From [Limnothrix rosea] IAM M-220 (GTDB taxonomy: Bacteria; Cyanobacteriota; Cyanobacteriia; Cyanobacteriales; MRBY01): a stretch of 64,000 nt of DNA. The notes beneath the pieces were generated by a model. That model saw only the letters and a list, made by a program, of their open reading frames with translations. It did no database searches and was not told the DNA's origin. The translations under genes were made by a program, and so were the position numbers. The stretch lies in the NCBI RefSeq assembly GCF_001904615.1, contig NZ_CM007612.1:1-64000 (forward strand). Reading direction: 5' to 3'. Shown here in pieces: positions 23,714-33,045 of this stretch; position 1 is the first letter of the stretch, and every line of letters starts with the position of its first letter.

Positions 23714-25624
23714 TTGAAAACATATCAATTGCGGATTCGCCTTGCAGGGCGGGTGCGCAGCACCTATGCGTCTGGGGCGCATATGCCTACCATGTTAATA
23801 GATTTAACGTTCCCTGAAAAGAGTTTTAGGGAAATTTCAGAAAATTTTTTAGAAATCTTTGCCCACCGTTGGGAGTGGATCTACGCCGAAAGCCTTACAG
23901 AGAAAGGAAAAGCAGCGTGGAAGACAATAAATCGACGAACATGGAGATTTTCTAAAGAACGGGAATTGCCGCTGGTATTAACGGATGAAAAACTACTAGA
24001 GCTGTGGAAATCCGAACACCAAGTAGTCGGAGTGGGGTTCGGAAAGAAGACAAAGTACCTGATGTTGGACATCGATGTAGATAGTCCCTACCATCCGAGT
24101 AAAGGAGCTGAACTGCAGGGGATAAAAGGCGAACTAGAAGACATCGGACTAATTAGTAGCTTTGCAGTGCAATCGAGTAATAGTGGCGGCATACATGTGT
24201 ATTACCCTTTCTCAGAAGAAGTGGGAAGCTATGCCTTGGCGCGGACAGTAGCGGAACATTTGATAGCAGCCGGATATGAAGTCGCCAATGGAAAACTAGA
24301 GATCTTTCCCAATAGGAAAGCATTAGGGAAGAGAGAAGACCCAACGACATGGGCGCAGTACCAGCGACATCGGCTACCCCTGCAACAGGGGAGCGTTGTA
24401 CTAGACAAAGACTACGAACCAGATAGCAGCATGTTATCCGTGTTTATCAGGCGATGGGAATTTTGTGCGAGTAGCCAAGATCATGAAGCATTATCGGTGG
24501 CAATGTATGGCAGAAAGTCATACAAAAACTTCAAAGGAACAAGCACAGGACTGCAACCAATAAAAGCAGAATACGAAAACCTACTAAAAAATGGGTTCAC
24601 AGCAGCACATCAAACAAACGATATTTTGATCCAGCTCGGTAGACAGACACGTATTCTCGAAGGATACGGAGGAATAGAACTACGAGATCGCCTGATAGAA
24701 CTCGTAACCGAATTACCAAACTACGGAAAATATTGTCAGCACAAAGAAGACATTAACCAGCGATGTCAGGACATAGCGCGGTGGGCAGAACGGCGATTCA
24801 GTCCAGCAGGCAGCAAAACAAAAATCAGTGAACCGCTGCCATTACCCGGCAAGAATAACGAAGAGAAAAAACAGGACGCAATCCAGCGCATCAAACAAGC
24901 ATTAGCCGAAGTTCTAACCGTCGAAGAAGCATTCAAGAGTAAGACCAGTTTCTTGAAGGCGATCGCCAAGATAGCAAGCAGTTCGATGAGTACCCTGACA
25001 AAATACTGGCAAAAACTACTGGAACCCATATTTAGCAAACATCACAACCAAAAAATCATCACAGAAAAGCCCAAAGAAATCAGCAATGAAATCGTGTGTA
25101 ATTCCAGTCACAGCAATGGTTCCAGCCATTCTAAACCAAAAAATCAAGACCCTCAAATCGCCTGTAATCCCTTACCCAGCAAAGAATCTAGCGATTTTAA
25201 TCAAAAACCCCATACTAAGCATGTAGGGCGAAGCCCTAAACCCTTAGTTGAAATAAATAATGCCTTTAATCTTTCAGACACTAAAAAATCATCTTTCTTA
25301 CTTAATCAATCGGAAAAGAAGAACTCCGTAGAAGTAGTGGTGGCGAAACTGAGACGTTTACAGGAAAAGATCAGCAAAACTTATGGTGAAAATCCGGAGG
25401 CGACCGAAAAAAAAGAGATTAGTGGAGCTTATGAATTAGCGAAACGGAAGATCCCGCGTTGGTTATCAGAATATGGATTGCATCGAAAGTATTGGTACTT
25501 GCATGGGATGGCAGTGCCGGAGAATGGATTAGCGGAATGGTGGATATTGGCGAATAAAGCACCACAGGGAACGCCGCCAGAGAAATTGGAATTAGTAGAA
25601 GTGGATGTTCCGGTTCCGAAGTAA
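23714..25624 (+). CDS. Archaeo-eukaryotic-type primase-like plasmid replication protein, 636 aa
   Basis: Three AEP primase motifs are visible in order and spacing: a DxD-type metal site LMLDIDVDS at ~116-123, the SGGIHVYY (sxH) motif at ~157-164, and KLEIFPN at ~194-200, which supplies the third acidic residue. The first 100 residues are a variable N-terminus; ~370-450 contain a helical domain with AEVLTVEEAF and a putative DNA-binding part. Residues ~455-530 are low-complexity linker, and a C-terminal module (~545-636, with KRKIPRWLSEYGLHRKYWYL) follows. It probably primes or initiates plasmid replication. The start is uncertain: the TTG at 23714 gives the longest frame, and ATG codons follow at residues 24 and 27. 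Confidence 0.75.
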   Translation: MKTYQLRIRLAGRVRSTYASGAHMPTMLIDLTFPEKSFREISENFLEIFAHRWEWIYAESLTEKGKAAWKTINRRTWRFSKERELPLVLTDEKLLELWKSEHQVVGVGFGKKTKYLMLDIDVDSPYHPSKGAELQGIKGELEDIGLISSFAVQSSNSGGIHVYYPFSEEVGSYALARTVAEHLIAAGYEVANGKLEIFPNRKALGKREDPTTWAQYQRHRLPLQQGSVVLDKDYEPDSSMLSVFIRRWEFCASSQDHEALSVAMYGRKSYKNFKGTSTGLQPIKAEYENLLKNGFTAAHQTNDILIQLGRQTRILEGYGGIELRDRLIELVTELPNYGKYCQHKEDINQRCQDIARWAERRFSPAGSKTKISEPLPLPGKNNEEKKQDAIQRIKQALAEVLTVEEAFKSKTSFLKAIAKIASSSMSTLTKYWQKLLEPIFSKHHNQKIITEKPKEISNEIVCNSSHSNGSSHSKPKNQDPQIACNPLPSKESSDFNQKPHTKHVGRSPKPLVEINNAFNLSDTKKSSFLLNQSEKKNSVEVVVAKLRRLQEKISKTYGENPEATEKKEISGAYELAKRKIPRWLSEYGLHRKYWYLHGMAVPENGLAEWWILANKAPQGTPPEKLELVEVDVPVPK

Positions 25625-25691
25625 AGATTAGTGGCAGAGCTATCTGAATGGTGTGGGGTGTTTTCTCTTATGAAACACAGGAGGAAACACC

Positions 25692-28600
25692 ATGGAAGAG
25701 AAGATTGCCATTGAAAAACCAGCCATTGCAGAATATTTCAGCAGTCAACTAAGTCAGGGAGTTAGATTTGGATCAATCGCAACAGCTAGAAAAGCAATAG
25801 AGCAAGAGTTTGGCATCAAAGTTTCTGCGGGAAGTCGAACGGCGAAGGCCGTGGATGAAGTGATTGAACTTTCATTGGTGAAGGTGGCGCGGGAGATTGC
25901 AAAGCTTGAAAACCGATTAGAAGCGTTTGATCTGTTGGTAGATCTGTATGATCGCCAACCCCGTTTAGGCGTGAGATCTTCCACAAGTGTCCGGCAGCAA
26001 GCTTATAGTACAGCTTTACCAATTGCTTATCTAGCTTCGACTTTAGCTGGAATTAATCAGACATCACGGGTGTACGAACCGACGGCGGGAAATGGGGCTT
26101 TATTGCTGGGGGCATTGCCGGAAAATTGTACGGTGAACGAACTCAATCCTGACCGAGCCGAGCAACTCAGGAGCCAAGGTTTTACGTTGTCAGGGCATGA
26201 TGCAACGGAATATCTGCCTGAAAAATTGCATGATGTGGTGATTATGAATCCGCCGTTTGGTCGGGTGAAGGGGAAACGATTTTGCCTCGCCGGAGATGCA
26301 GGGACAACCAGCCAAATTGATCAGGCGATCGCCCTCCAGTCGTTACAAGCGATGAAAGACGATGGACGGGCTGTGTTGATCCTTGGCGGCAAACCAGAAA
26401 TCACTCTGTCAGAACGCTCTGAAGCCTATAACAGTCTGGAAACCCGGCGCTTTTTTTACATCTTGCAGCAGCAGTATAAAGTAACGGATCACTTCACCAT
26501 CAGCGGCGATTTGTACCGGAAACAGGGCGCGGGTTGGGCGATTGACATTATTCAAATTGCTGGACGAGGCACATCAGAACGTCCATTACCCGCTGTGGAA
26601 CCGCCCAGAATTTACACCAGTTTTAACCAATTACGAGACTTTTTAAATGAATATCTCCAACGTGATCCAATTGCCGAGCTACGAAGAGTATCAGACCCAC
26701 GACCGAGTGTGGATTCCAATGACAGAAGGGGATCAAGCCCTATTTATGGTGCGAATTCCGCCAGAGTTAACGAGTCTGGATTTTCCGACCTACCTCGAAT
26801 TGATGAAAGTGCGGGTGGAATGGATGTGCCGTCAGTGGATCAAGCGCAACAGACCGGAGGCATTGCAAGCCGAATTAATGGAAACGCTGCGACAGCTCAA
26901 TCCGATTCAGACAGCTCCTTTGCTCTATCAAGAGGAGGAGGCAGAACAGATTTGGATTTGGGCATCGGATTGGGCAGAAAGTCTGGTGGAATTCGACCCG
27001 ACATGGCTGAACTGGTGGCAGGTGACCAACTGGGCAATCGAGTTTCCCGTCCAATTAACGGAGCTAAAACCGGATCCCAATCAAATGGCACAGCACGACG
27101 CAGTGACGATCACCCAGTTTCTGTCGGAACTCAGAACCGATTTCAAATAGAAGACTTTGAGAATATGAGTGAAGAATTTAATATTGCCTATCAACCGAGA
27201 AGTGAAGGGCGATCGCCGCAAACCCTCATCCCCACCAATATGGCGGTTGCCGCTCAGAAAGCTCTGGATAATTTAGAAGCGGAATACGGCAATCTCGATG
27301 ATTTTGTGCGGGAACGGTTGGGTTATGAATCCAAAGCAGCAATGTATGCAGTGTTGTATGCCGAGCAAATTGATGCCCTTGCCCTCGCATTTTCCCAGAA
27401 GGATAAAGGCAAAATCTTTCTCAATGGTGACCAGACAGGCAATGGCAAAGGTAGATTTGGTGCTGCCAATATCATTGATGCTCAACGACAGGGCTATATT
27501 CCCGTATTTGTGACCCAAAAACCGAATCTCTATGCTGCGATGCTGGAGGATTTGGCGGATATTGGGCATGGTGGACTTACGCCGTTTATGACCAATAACA
27601 GTGAAAAGCTCACCCTGAAAAATGGGTTGGTGTTGACCACCGGAGATAAAGCGAGTCAGGAAGCAGAGATGTTTCAACTCGCTAAACGCTTGGATTTAGG
27701 CAGTTATGGCGCAGTGTTCACTACCTATAACCAATTGCAAACGGTCAGTAATCAGGAACCCTATCGTCGGGAATTCTTGAGGGCGATCGCCCATCGTTCA
27801 GTCTTTATTTTTGATGAAGCCCATGAAGCAGGCGGCGGTCAAGCTGAAACATGGAATGTAGGACAAGCTCCCAACCGTGCCGAATTTGTGCGGGAATTGG
27901 TGGATCTCAGTGCAGGCGCAGTTTTCATGTCCGCCACTGCCACGAAAAATCCCGCCGTGATGGATTTGTACGCCAGAGGAACCGATGCAATCCATGCCGT
28001 GGACAGTATGTACCGTTTGGAAAATACCCTGAAAGCAGGTGGGATTCCATTACAGCAAATGATGGCAACCCAGTTTGTCAGCGCAGGGAATATGCTGCGG
28101 CGGGAAAGGAGTTTTGACAACATCAGTTTCGATGCCAAGACAGTCCCCGTGAATCAAGAAATTGCCGACAATATTTCAGCGGTGATGCGGGCAATTGATC
28201 GCTTTGATGCCACTAAAACCGAGGCTATGAAGGACTTACGCAAGGAGGTAAAGGCAGAAGCCAAAAGTCTCGGCGAGGATAATTCCATCGGTAAAGCTGG
28301 TGTAAAATCCGTCAACTTTACCTCCCTGATGCACAACGCCATCGAACAAGGTTTACTCTCTCAAAAAGCTGAAGCTACAGTCCAAGAAGCGATCGCCGCC
28401 CTAGAGCGAGGCGAAAAACCATTAATTGCCCTGTCCAACACCATGGATAGCTTCATTGGGAACTATGCCAAAGACCAAGGTATCGAAGCGGGCGAGGCCA
28501 TAGAGGTGACGTTCGGCGATGTGTTAAACCGTTATCTTGAACGTTCCCGCGACGTAATTATCACCGACTACCTCGGCAAACGCACCAGAATTCCCATGAC

Positions 28601-31600
28601 CCCAGAACAGTTGGGGGAAGAAGGGATCGCCGCCTTTGAGGAAGCCAAGGAAATCCTTGCAGAAGCCGATTTTTCAAAAATTCCCCTCAGCTCCATCGAT
28701 TACATGAAATATCGCTTGGCACAGGAGGGCTATCGCGTCGATGAAATTACAGGGCGTAGCAGTATTCTCCAGTACAACGACGAAGGCATGACCTATGCCC
28801 TCCGTTCCGCTAAAGACACCAGTCCCCAAGCCAAAATTGATATCGTCAATCGTTTCAACAGTGGACAGCTCGATGTCGTCATTTTGAATCGCAGTGGTGC
28901 AACTGGAATTAGTCTCCATGCCTCCGAAAAATTCACCGACCAACGTCCCCGCCACATGATCGTTGCCCAAGCCGAGCGGGATATTAACCAGATGATGCAG
29001 ATGCTGGGACGGGCTAATCGCTTTGGACAGGTCATCGAACCAAAATTTACCTTGGTGATGGCAGACGTTCCCGCCGAGAAACGTTTGGGTGCAATCTTGG
29101 CGAAAAAAATGGCTTCCCTTAATGCAAACACCACCGCCGGAAGGGATTCTGCCCTGAGCGTCGGAAATGTAATTGATTTTATGAATACCGCAGGGGAGGA
29201 AGTGATCACCGAATTATTGGAGGAAAATCCTGAACTCGATGCGATGCTGTCCTATCCGACCCGTGGCAGTCTGGATGGTGAAACGGCTCTGATTGAAAGG
29301 GTTACAGGACGAATTCCACTCTTACCCCTAGCGGATCAAGAAGAACTGTATGGCATCATCGAAGCCGAAACTGAAGCCCTCATTAAACAAAAAGAGGCGA
29401 TGGGCGAGAATATCTTAGCCGCTGATAAACTCGACCTCAATGCCCGCACGGTGGCAAGGATGGAAGTTGTGGCAGCTGATGCCAATATTGTCAGCGAATT
29501 CACTGGGACAGTAATGCTGGAAGTGATGGATGCCAAGGTGATCAACAAACCGCCCTCCCAACTACAGGTGATCAATTTGGTGCGGGAAAGTCTTGGGCAA
29601 CCCAAAGTAAAAGCCATTGAAGAGCATGATTTAGAGACGATACAGGCGATCGCCCAACAACAGGGTAGTGAAAAACTCCAAGCCCTCCAAACCGCGATGA
29701 CTGCCTATCAGGAACGGGTATTGTCCCAACTAAAATCGGCGGAAACGGTAAACAATACTCGGGAAAAACTTGATCGCCAATTCGACAATGTACAGAAGCT
29801 GATTGAGCAATTTTCCCCCGGTGAATCCGTGCAGTTTTTTAGCCTTGGGTTAGAGGATGTGAAAGTTTCCTCCGGTGTGGTGGTGGGCATTGCCCAGAAA
29901 AGTCGGGCGATTGGCAGTCCCAGTGCGCCAACGAATTGGACAATGCAAATCATCAGCCTCGAAGGAAAATTGCTCTCCTTGCCCTTCTCCAAAATCAATA
30001 CGGAACGAGCATCCAGCATTACCCTTAATCCGGTGGATTCAGACCGCAATATCTATGGAGAATTTGATCGCCTGCAACAGGCACAGCGCACAGAGATGCA
30101 GGTTTTTACGGGGAATTTGCTCAAAGCCTACGAGAAATTCCCCAAGGGTAAGTTTGTGAATTTTACAGACAATCAGGGGCAGACAAGACAGGGACTCTTG
30201 ATGCATCAGGATTTCGATATTGTCGAGCAGCTCCAGCAACAGCCCGTATTGTTTGAAAACCCAGAACAGGTAGGGCTTTTCCTCACTGAATGGAGTCATC
30301 ACCGAGGGATTGTGGAGTCTTTGGAGCTGGATTTGGCGATTAAGGCGAATGGTAAAGCCCGCTTGAATGGCGATGCCGCTGAATATTATGTGGTGCAAGT
30401 GCCAGAAGCAACGAGTCGTGGTGGTAAATATTTCCTCAACGAGTCCCTACTCCAAGCCGCTAATGATGAATTCTATTCAGTCGGTGGACGGATGGAAATG
30501 CGAGTACATCCCGATGATTTGGCGGCAGTGGTCAAAGTCTTGATGGAGGAGCTACAGGTTAAATTGGCTGTCCATGACCTGAGTTACAAGGAGCTGTTAC
30601 GGGGGCATTTGGGACAATCTTTGCCGACTTTACAGGAGGTTACGCCATCGGTTGGACAACGGGAAGTGACGGAACAATTGCAACTTTTTAACGCTGTGCC
30701 AGTCGAACCAGTCGAAGCAGTTGCCCCACCGATTCCAGAGGCAGCGATCGCCCCCCAAGAATTTATACCGGAAATCCCAGTCTCTGAAAATCCTGCTCCG
30801 GTGCAACCACAACCATCGACAACCCAAATGCAGGGAATTTTATCGTCAGAAAAACAGGGAAGTAAGGCGGCGAAGCAGATTGCCCAATTGCTCCATGAAG
30901 GCGGTTTAGCGGCTGAGATTTTGCAAGGGGAAAGCTTTCATCAGCGATTTGAACAGCAAAGTTATTTACCCTTTGTGATTGAGCGGCATGGAGAGCAGGT
31001 TTATTTGAGCCATTACGCCGAGCTGAATGGGGATCATTATATTGATGCTGAAATGGTGTTTCAGATTGGGCAGCGGGGCAATTTATCGTTGCTGGAAACG
31101 GCGAGTTATAACCCTTTGACGGGGGGTGAGCTGCGCAATAAAGATTACAGTTTTGCGGATTTGTTCTCTGGAAATTTGTTGGCGCAGGGTTGGGCGGAGG
31201 TGATGCAGGCAAGTCGGCAAAGTGTGGCTCCAGAGCCAGAAATACCGGAACCGATGGAAGCTGTTGTTGAATCTCAAGAACTGACTGTTGCAAAATCTGA
31301 GCAACCTGTGGAGGAAACGGCTCAATCGAGTGCAAAGGATTTGGTGGCGAGTCCGAAGAATTGGCTGACCGTGGCACAGGCGATCGCCAAATCTCCGGCA
31401 TATTTACAACGAATTCAGGAGGTGACCGCTCAACCCTTGCAGGAAAAAGCTGTGACGGCGATGGAAAAAGATTTTGCCATGTTTCAGCAGTCCATGACGG
31501 CATTAAGGCAGTGGTATCATTGCGCCCGTTGTATCGATAAAACCGCAACATATTTACAGGGAATTCAGGAGATCGCCGAACAATTCAAAGCAGGTCAACC

Positions 31601-31937
31601 CTTACCAGAATCGATTCAGCACGCTATGTTGGAAGACCGCCGCGTGGCAACCTTTGAACACTTGGCGACAGGATTAGACCGACAACATCCCGAAACTTTT
31701 CTCCAAAATGTTGCCCGGAAAGGCTTACAGAAGGGAATCCAATTACAGGAACTCGCCGCGACCTTACTACAGGGAGATCCAGCCCTGCGAGATATTCATA
31801 AAATTCAGCCCCAATCGACCCAAACCTATCTGCAAAAAATCTTGACTTCCGCCGAGCAATTATTCACCAGAGAACAACGACAACCTTTGCCGATTCAAGT
31901 TTCCAGCGAACAAAGTAACCATCATCCTAAACTGTAA
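25692..31937 (+). CDS. Giant DNA methyltransferase / strawberry-notch-type helicase fusion, 2081 aa
   Basis: Residues ~90-310 form an N6-adenine-type methyltransferase: SAM motif I YEPTAGNGALLLG at ~127-139 and catalytic NPPFG at ~186-190. Residues ~320-490 are Gly/Ser/Arg/Asp-rich and linker-like. From ~492 a strawberry-notch-like superfamily-2 helicase follows: atypical Walker A GDQTGNGKGR at ~579-588, FIFDEAHEAGGGQ at ~706, GATGISLHA at ~1070 and QMLGRANRFGQ at ~1103-1113. The last ~700 residues are of unknown fold. AGGAGG stands 7 nt before the ATG. Similar methylase-helicase giants on phages and plasmids (P1 DarB is the named example) protect entering DNA from restriction; that role here is inference. 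Confidence 0.85.
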   Translation: MEEKIAIEKPAIAEYFSSQLSQGVRFGSIATARKAIEQEFGIKVSAGSRTAKAVDEVIELSLVKVAREIAKLENRLEAFDLLVDLYDRQPRLGVRSSTSVRQQAYSTALPIAYLASTLAGINQTSRVYEPTAGNGALLLGALPENCTVNELNPDRAEQLRSQGFTLSGHDATEYLPEKLHDVVIMNPPFGRVKGKRFCLAGDAGTTSQIDQAIALQSLQAMKDDGRAVLILGGKPEITLSERSEAYNSLETRRFFYILQQQYKVTDHFTISGDLYRKQGAGWAIDIIQIAGRGTSERPLPAVEPPRIYTSFNQLRDFLNEYLQRDPIAELRRVSDPRPSVDSNDRRGSSPIYGANSARVNESGFSDLPRIDESAGGMDVPSVDQAQQTGGIASRINGNAATAQSDSDSSFALSRGGGRTDLDLGIGLGRKSGGIRPDMAELVAGDQLGNRVSRPINGAKTGSQSNGTARRSDDHPVSVGTQNRFQIEDFENMSEEFNIAYQPRSEGRSPQTLIPTNMAVAAQKALDNLEAEYGNLDDFVRERLGYESKAAMYAVLYAEQIDALALAFSQKDKGKIFLNGDQTGNGKGRFGAANIIDAQRQGYIPVFVTQKPNLYAAMLEDLADIGHGGLTPFMTNNSEKLTLKNGLVLTTGDKASQEAEMFQLAKRLDLGSYGAVFTTYNQLQTVSNQEPYRREFLRAIAHRSVFIFDEAHEAGGGQAETWNVGQAPNRAEFVRELVDLSAGAVFMSATATKNPAVMDLYARGTDAIHAVDSMYRLENTLKAGGIPLQQMMATQFVSAGNMLRRERSFDNISFDAKTVPVNQEIADNISAVMRAIDRFDATKTEAMKDLRKEVKAEAKSLGEDNSIGKAGVKSVNFTSLMHNAIEQGLLSQKAEATVQEAIAALERGEKPLIALSNTMDSFIGNYAKDQGIEAGEAIEVTFGDVLNRYLERSRDVIITDYLGKRTRIPMTPEQLGEEGIAAFEEAKEILAEADFSKIPLSSIDYMKYRLAQEGYRVDEITGRSSILQYNDEGMTYALRSAKDTSPQAKIDIVNRFNSGQLDVVILNRSGATGISLHASEKFTDQRPRHMIVAQAERDINQMMQMLGRANRFGQVIEPKFTLVMADVPAEKRLGAILAKKMASLNANTTAGRDSALSVGNVIDFMNTAGEEVITELLEENPELDAMLSYPTRGSLDGETALIERVTGRIPLLPLADQEELYGIIEAETEALIKQKEAMGENILAADKLDLNARTVARMEVVAADANIVSEFTGTVMLEVMDAKVINKPPSQLQVINLVRESLGQPKVKAIEEHDLETIQAIAQQQGSEKLQALQTAMTAYQERVLSQLKSAETVNNTREKLDRQFDNVQKLIEQFSPGESVQFFSLGLEDVKVSSGVVVGIAQKSRAIGSPSAPTNWTMQIISLEGKLLSLPFSKINTERASSITLNPVDSDRNIYGEFDRLQQAQRTEMQVFTGNLLKAYEKFPKGKFVNFTDNQGQTRQGLLMHQDFDIVEQLQQQPVLFENPEQVGLFLTEWSHHRGIVESLELDLAIKANGKARLNGDAAEYYVVQVPEATSRGGKYFLNESLLQAANDEFYSVGGRMEMRVHPDDLAAVVKVLMEELQVKLAVHDLSYKELLRGHLGQSLPTLQEVTPSVGQREVTEQLQLFNAVPVEPVEAVAPPIPEAAIAPQEFIPEIPVSENPAPVQPQPSTTQMQGILSSEKQGSKAAKQIAQLLHEGGLAAEILQGESFHQRFEQQSYLPFVIERHGEQVYLSHYAELNGDHYIDAEMVFQIGQRGNLSLLETASYNPLTGGELRNKDYSFADLFSGNLLAQGWAEVMQASRQSVAPEPEIPEPMEAVVESQELTVAKSEQPVEETAQSSAKDLVASPKNWLTVAQAIAKSPAYLQRIQEVTAQPLQEKAVTAMEKDFAMFQQSMTALRQWYHCARCIDKTATYLQGIQEIAEQFKAGQPLPESIQHAMLEDRRVATFEHLATGLDRQHPETFLQNVARKGLQKGIQLQELAATLLQGDPALRDIHKIQPQSTQTYLQKILTSAEQLFTREQRQPLPIQVSSEQSNHHPKL
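26647..27150 (+). CDS. Overlapping 167-aa reading frame inside the methyltransferase-helicase gene
   Basis: This frame is +1 relative to the host gene and runs from ATG 26647 to TAG 27148-27150. Its product looks like a normal folded protein: Trp-rich, with amphipathic segments such as VWIPMTEGDQALFMVRIPPE, LMKVRVEWMCRQWIKRNRP and WIWASDWAESLVEFDPTWLN. In the same interval the host frame is Gly/Ser/Arg/Asp-rich and uses many AGA, AGG, CGA, GGA and TCA codons, as expected for the non-selected frame. An in-frame ATG of the host (27165) just downstream would start the helicase part cleanly. Either a genuine overlapping gene, or an ancestral small gene now bridged by a read-through fusion. No family is recognised. 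Confidence 0.6.
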   Translation: MNISNVIQLPSYEEYQTHDRVWIPMTEGDQALFMVRIPPELTSLDFPTYLELMKVRVEWMCRQWIKRNRPEALQAELMETLRQLNPIQTAPLLYQEEEAEQIWIWASDWAESLVEFDPTWLNWWQVTNWAIEFPVQLTELKPDPNQMAQHDAVTITQFLSELRTDFK

Positions 31938-31954
31938 AAGTACGAGGTCATTCC

Positions 31955-32269
31955 ATGTCTAATCAACAAAAAACTGTCCATGAATTAAATCAAGCTGTAC
32001 TCGCCACTGCCTTAAGTAAACTATTCAGTAATGTGCAATCCTGCCAATCTCGATTGGATTATGCCTACGCTAGAGCCGCCCGTTCTCAAAATGTCCATAT
32101 TCAAGGCAAGTTATCAGCGGCATCGTTAAAGCTTTCGGAAATGCTAGAAATTCTTGATGATGAAGCAATTCAAGCATTGGTAACTCTTCAGCCAGAGCGG
32201 AATTTATTGCGGGAGTTTACGGCAGACATAACCATTCAACAATCAGCCCACGAAGAGATAAACTTCTAA
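31955..32269 (+). CDS. Small helical hypothetical protein, 104 aa
   Basis: Starts 17 bp after the giant methylase-helicase gene with a GAGG ribosome-binding site about 8 nt before the ATG, so it is probably in the same operon. The sequence is almost all helical (HELNQAVLATALSKLFSNVQ, then KLSAASLKLSEMLEILDDEA). No family is recognised. Confidence 0.6.
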   Translation: MSNQQKTVHELNQAVLATALSKLFSNVQSCQSRLDYAYARAARSQNVHIQGKLSAASLKLSEMLEILDDEAIQALVTLQPERNLLREFTADITIQQSAHEEINF

Positions 32270-32275
32270 TTTTGC

Positions 32276-32296
32276 ATATTCGGAATTTGCGAATAT
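32276..32296. promoter_or_regulatory. Perfect dyad upstream of the second regulator/toxin pair, likely autoregulatory operator
   Basis: ATATTCG (32276-32282) and CGAATAT (32290-32296) form perfect 7-bp arms with a 7-bp centre, 29 bp before the start of the helix-turn-helix gene at 32326. Toxin-antitoxin regulators typically bind such a site. Confidence 0.5.
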
Positions 32297-32325
32297 AGAA
32301 TAGAGGTCACGGGAGGGCAAAAAAA

Positions 32326-32835
32326 ATGCTCAAATCTCAAGACATCGTGATCTTGCTTCAGGTTCATTGTCTCGGCACGGCATGGACATATAGCGAATTG
32401 GCTAAAAGTTTAAAAATGAGTGCTTCTACGGTGCATGAAGCTTTACAACGTTGTGAAATAAGCCATCTATACAATCAAAAGAGAAAAAAAGTTTTAAAAG
32501 GAGCATTAGAGGAATTTTTAGTGCATGGTTTAAAGTATGCTTTTCCCGCAGAAGCCGGAGCTATTGTGCGAGGAATTCCCACGGCTCATTCCGCAGAACC
32601 TTTGAATAAATTGTTGATGGTGGATGAAACAAATCCCTACGTTTGGGCTTCGGCGAAAGGTAAAGTAAAAGGCCAAGCGATTATTCCTCTCTATAAATCT
32701 GTACCAGAAGTAGTGGAAAATAAAGAAGACACTCGATTGTATGAATTATTCTGTTTGGTGGATAGTTTACGAGTGGGAAAAATACGAGAACAGGAACTAG
32801 CGGGGATGGAGTTAAATAAAAGATTGTATGCTTAA
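32326..32835 (+). CDS. Helix-turn-helix regulator/antitoxin paired with a nucleotidyltransferase, 169 aa
   Basis: Residues ~15-60 form a winged helix (TWTYSELAKSLKMSASTVHE, then ALQRCEISHLYNQKRKKVLK). The middle contains GIPTAHSAEPLNKLLMVDET and a WASAKGKVKGQAIIPLY strand pair. Its last codons overlap the start of the nucleotidyltransferase gene by 8 bp, a coupled two-gene module analogous in layout to AbiEi/AbiEii. A GGGAGG ribosome-binding site precedes the ATG. Because the partner is truncated, this protein may now be an orphan repressor. Confidence 0.7.
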   Translation: MLKSQDIVILLQVHCLGTAWTYSELAKSLKMSASTVHEALQRCEISHLYNQKRKKVLKGALEEFLVHGLKYAFPAEAGAIVRGIPTAHSAEPLNKLLMVDETNPYVWASAKGKVKGQAIIPLYKSVPEVVENKEDTRLYELFCLVDSLRVGKIREQELAGMELNKRLYA

Positions 32836-33045
32836 TCCGCAGATTGAAAATTTAGAAAAAGTCGCAGCCATTCTATCGAAAATTCCAGAACAATTTGTGT
32901 TTACAGGCGGTGCAATGATCGCCCTTTATTTAGATGAAATATTGTGGGATGAGGTGCGCCCGACAATTGATGTGGATTGTGTGGTTGAGATTGCCTCTCG
33001 CGTTGAATATTATGCGTTAGCAGATCGCCTCAGAGCTTTGGCTTT
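32828..33045 (+). pseudogene. Truncated nucleotidyltransferase (toxin-type) gene at the edge of the copper island
   Basis: The first ~72 codons encode the start of a nucleotidyltransferase: QFVFTGGAMIALYLDE gives the GG loop and RPTIDVDCVVEIASRVEYYA the DxD motif, then ADRLRALAL. After about 33040 the frame continues into sequence complementary to the 3' end of the MFS exporter gene and loses family resemblance. About two thirds of a normal protein are missing. The junction marks the left limit of the inserted metal-resistance block. The toxin should be inactive. Confidence 0.75.
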
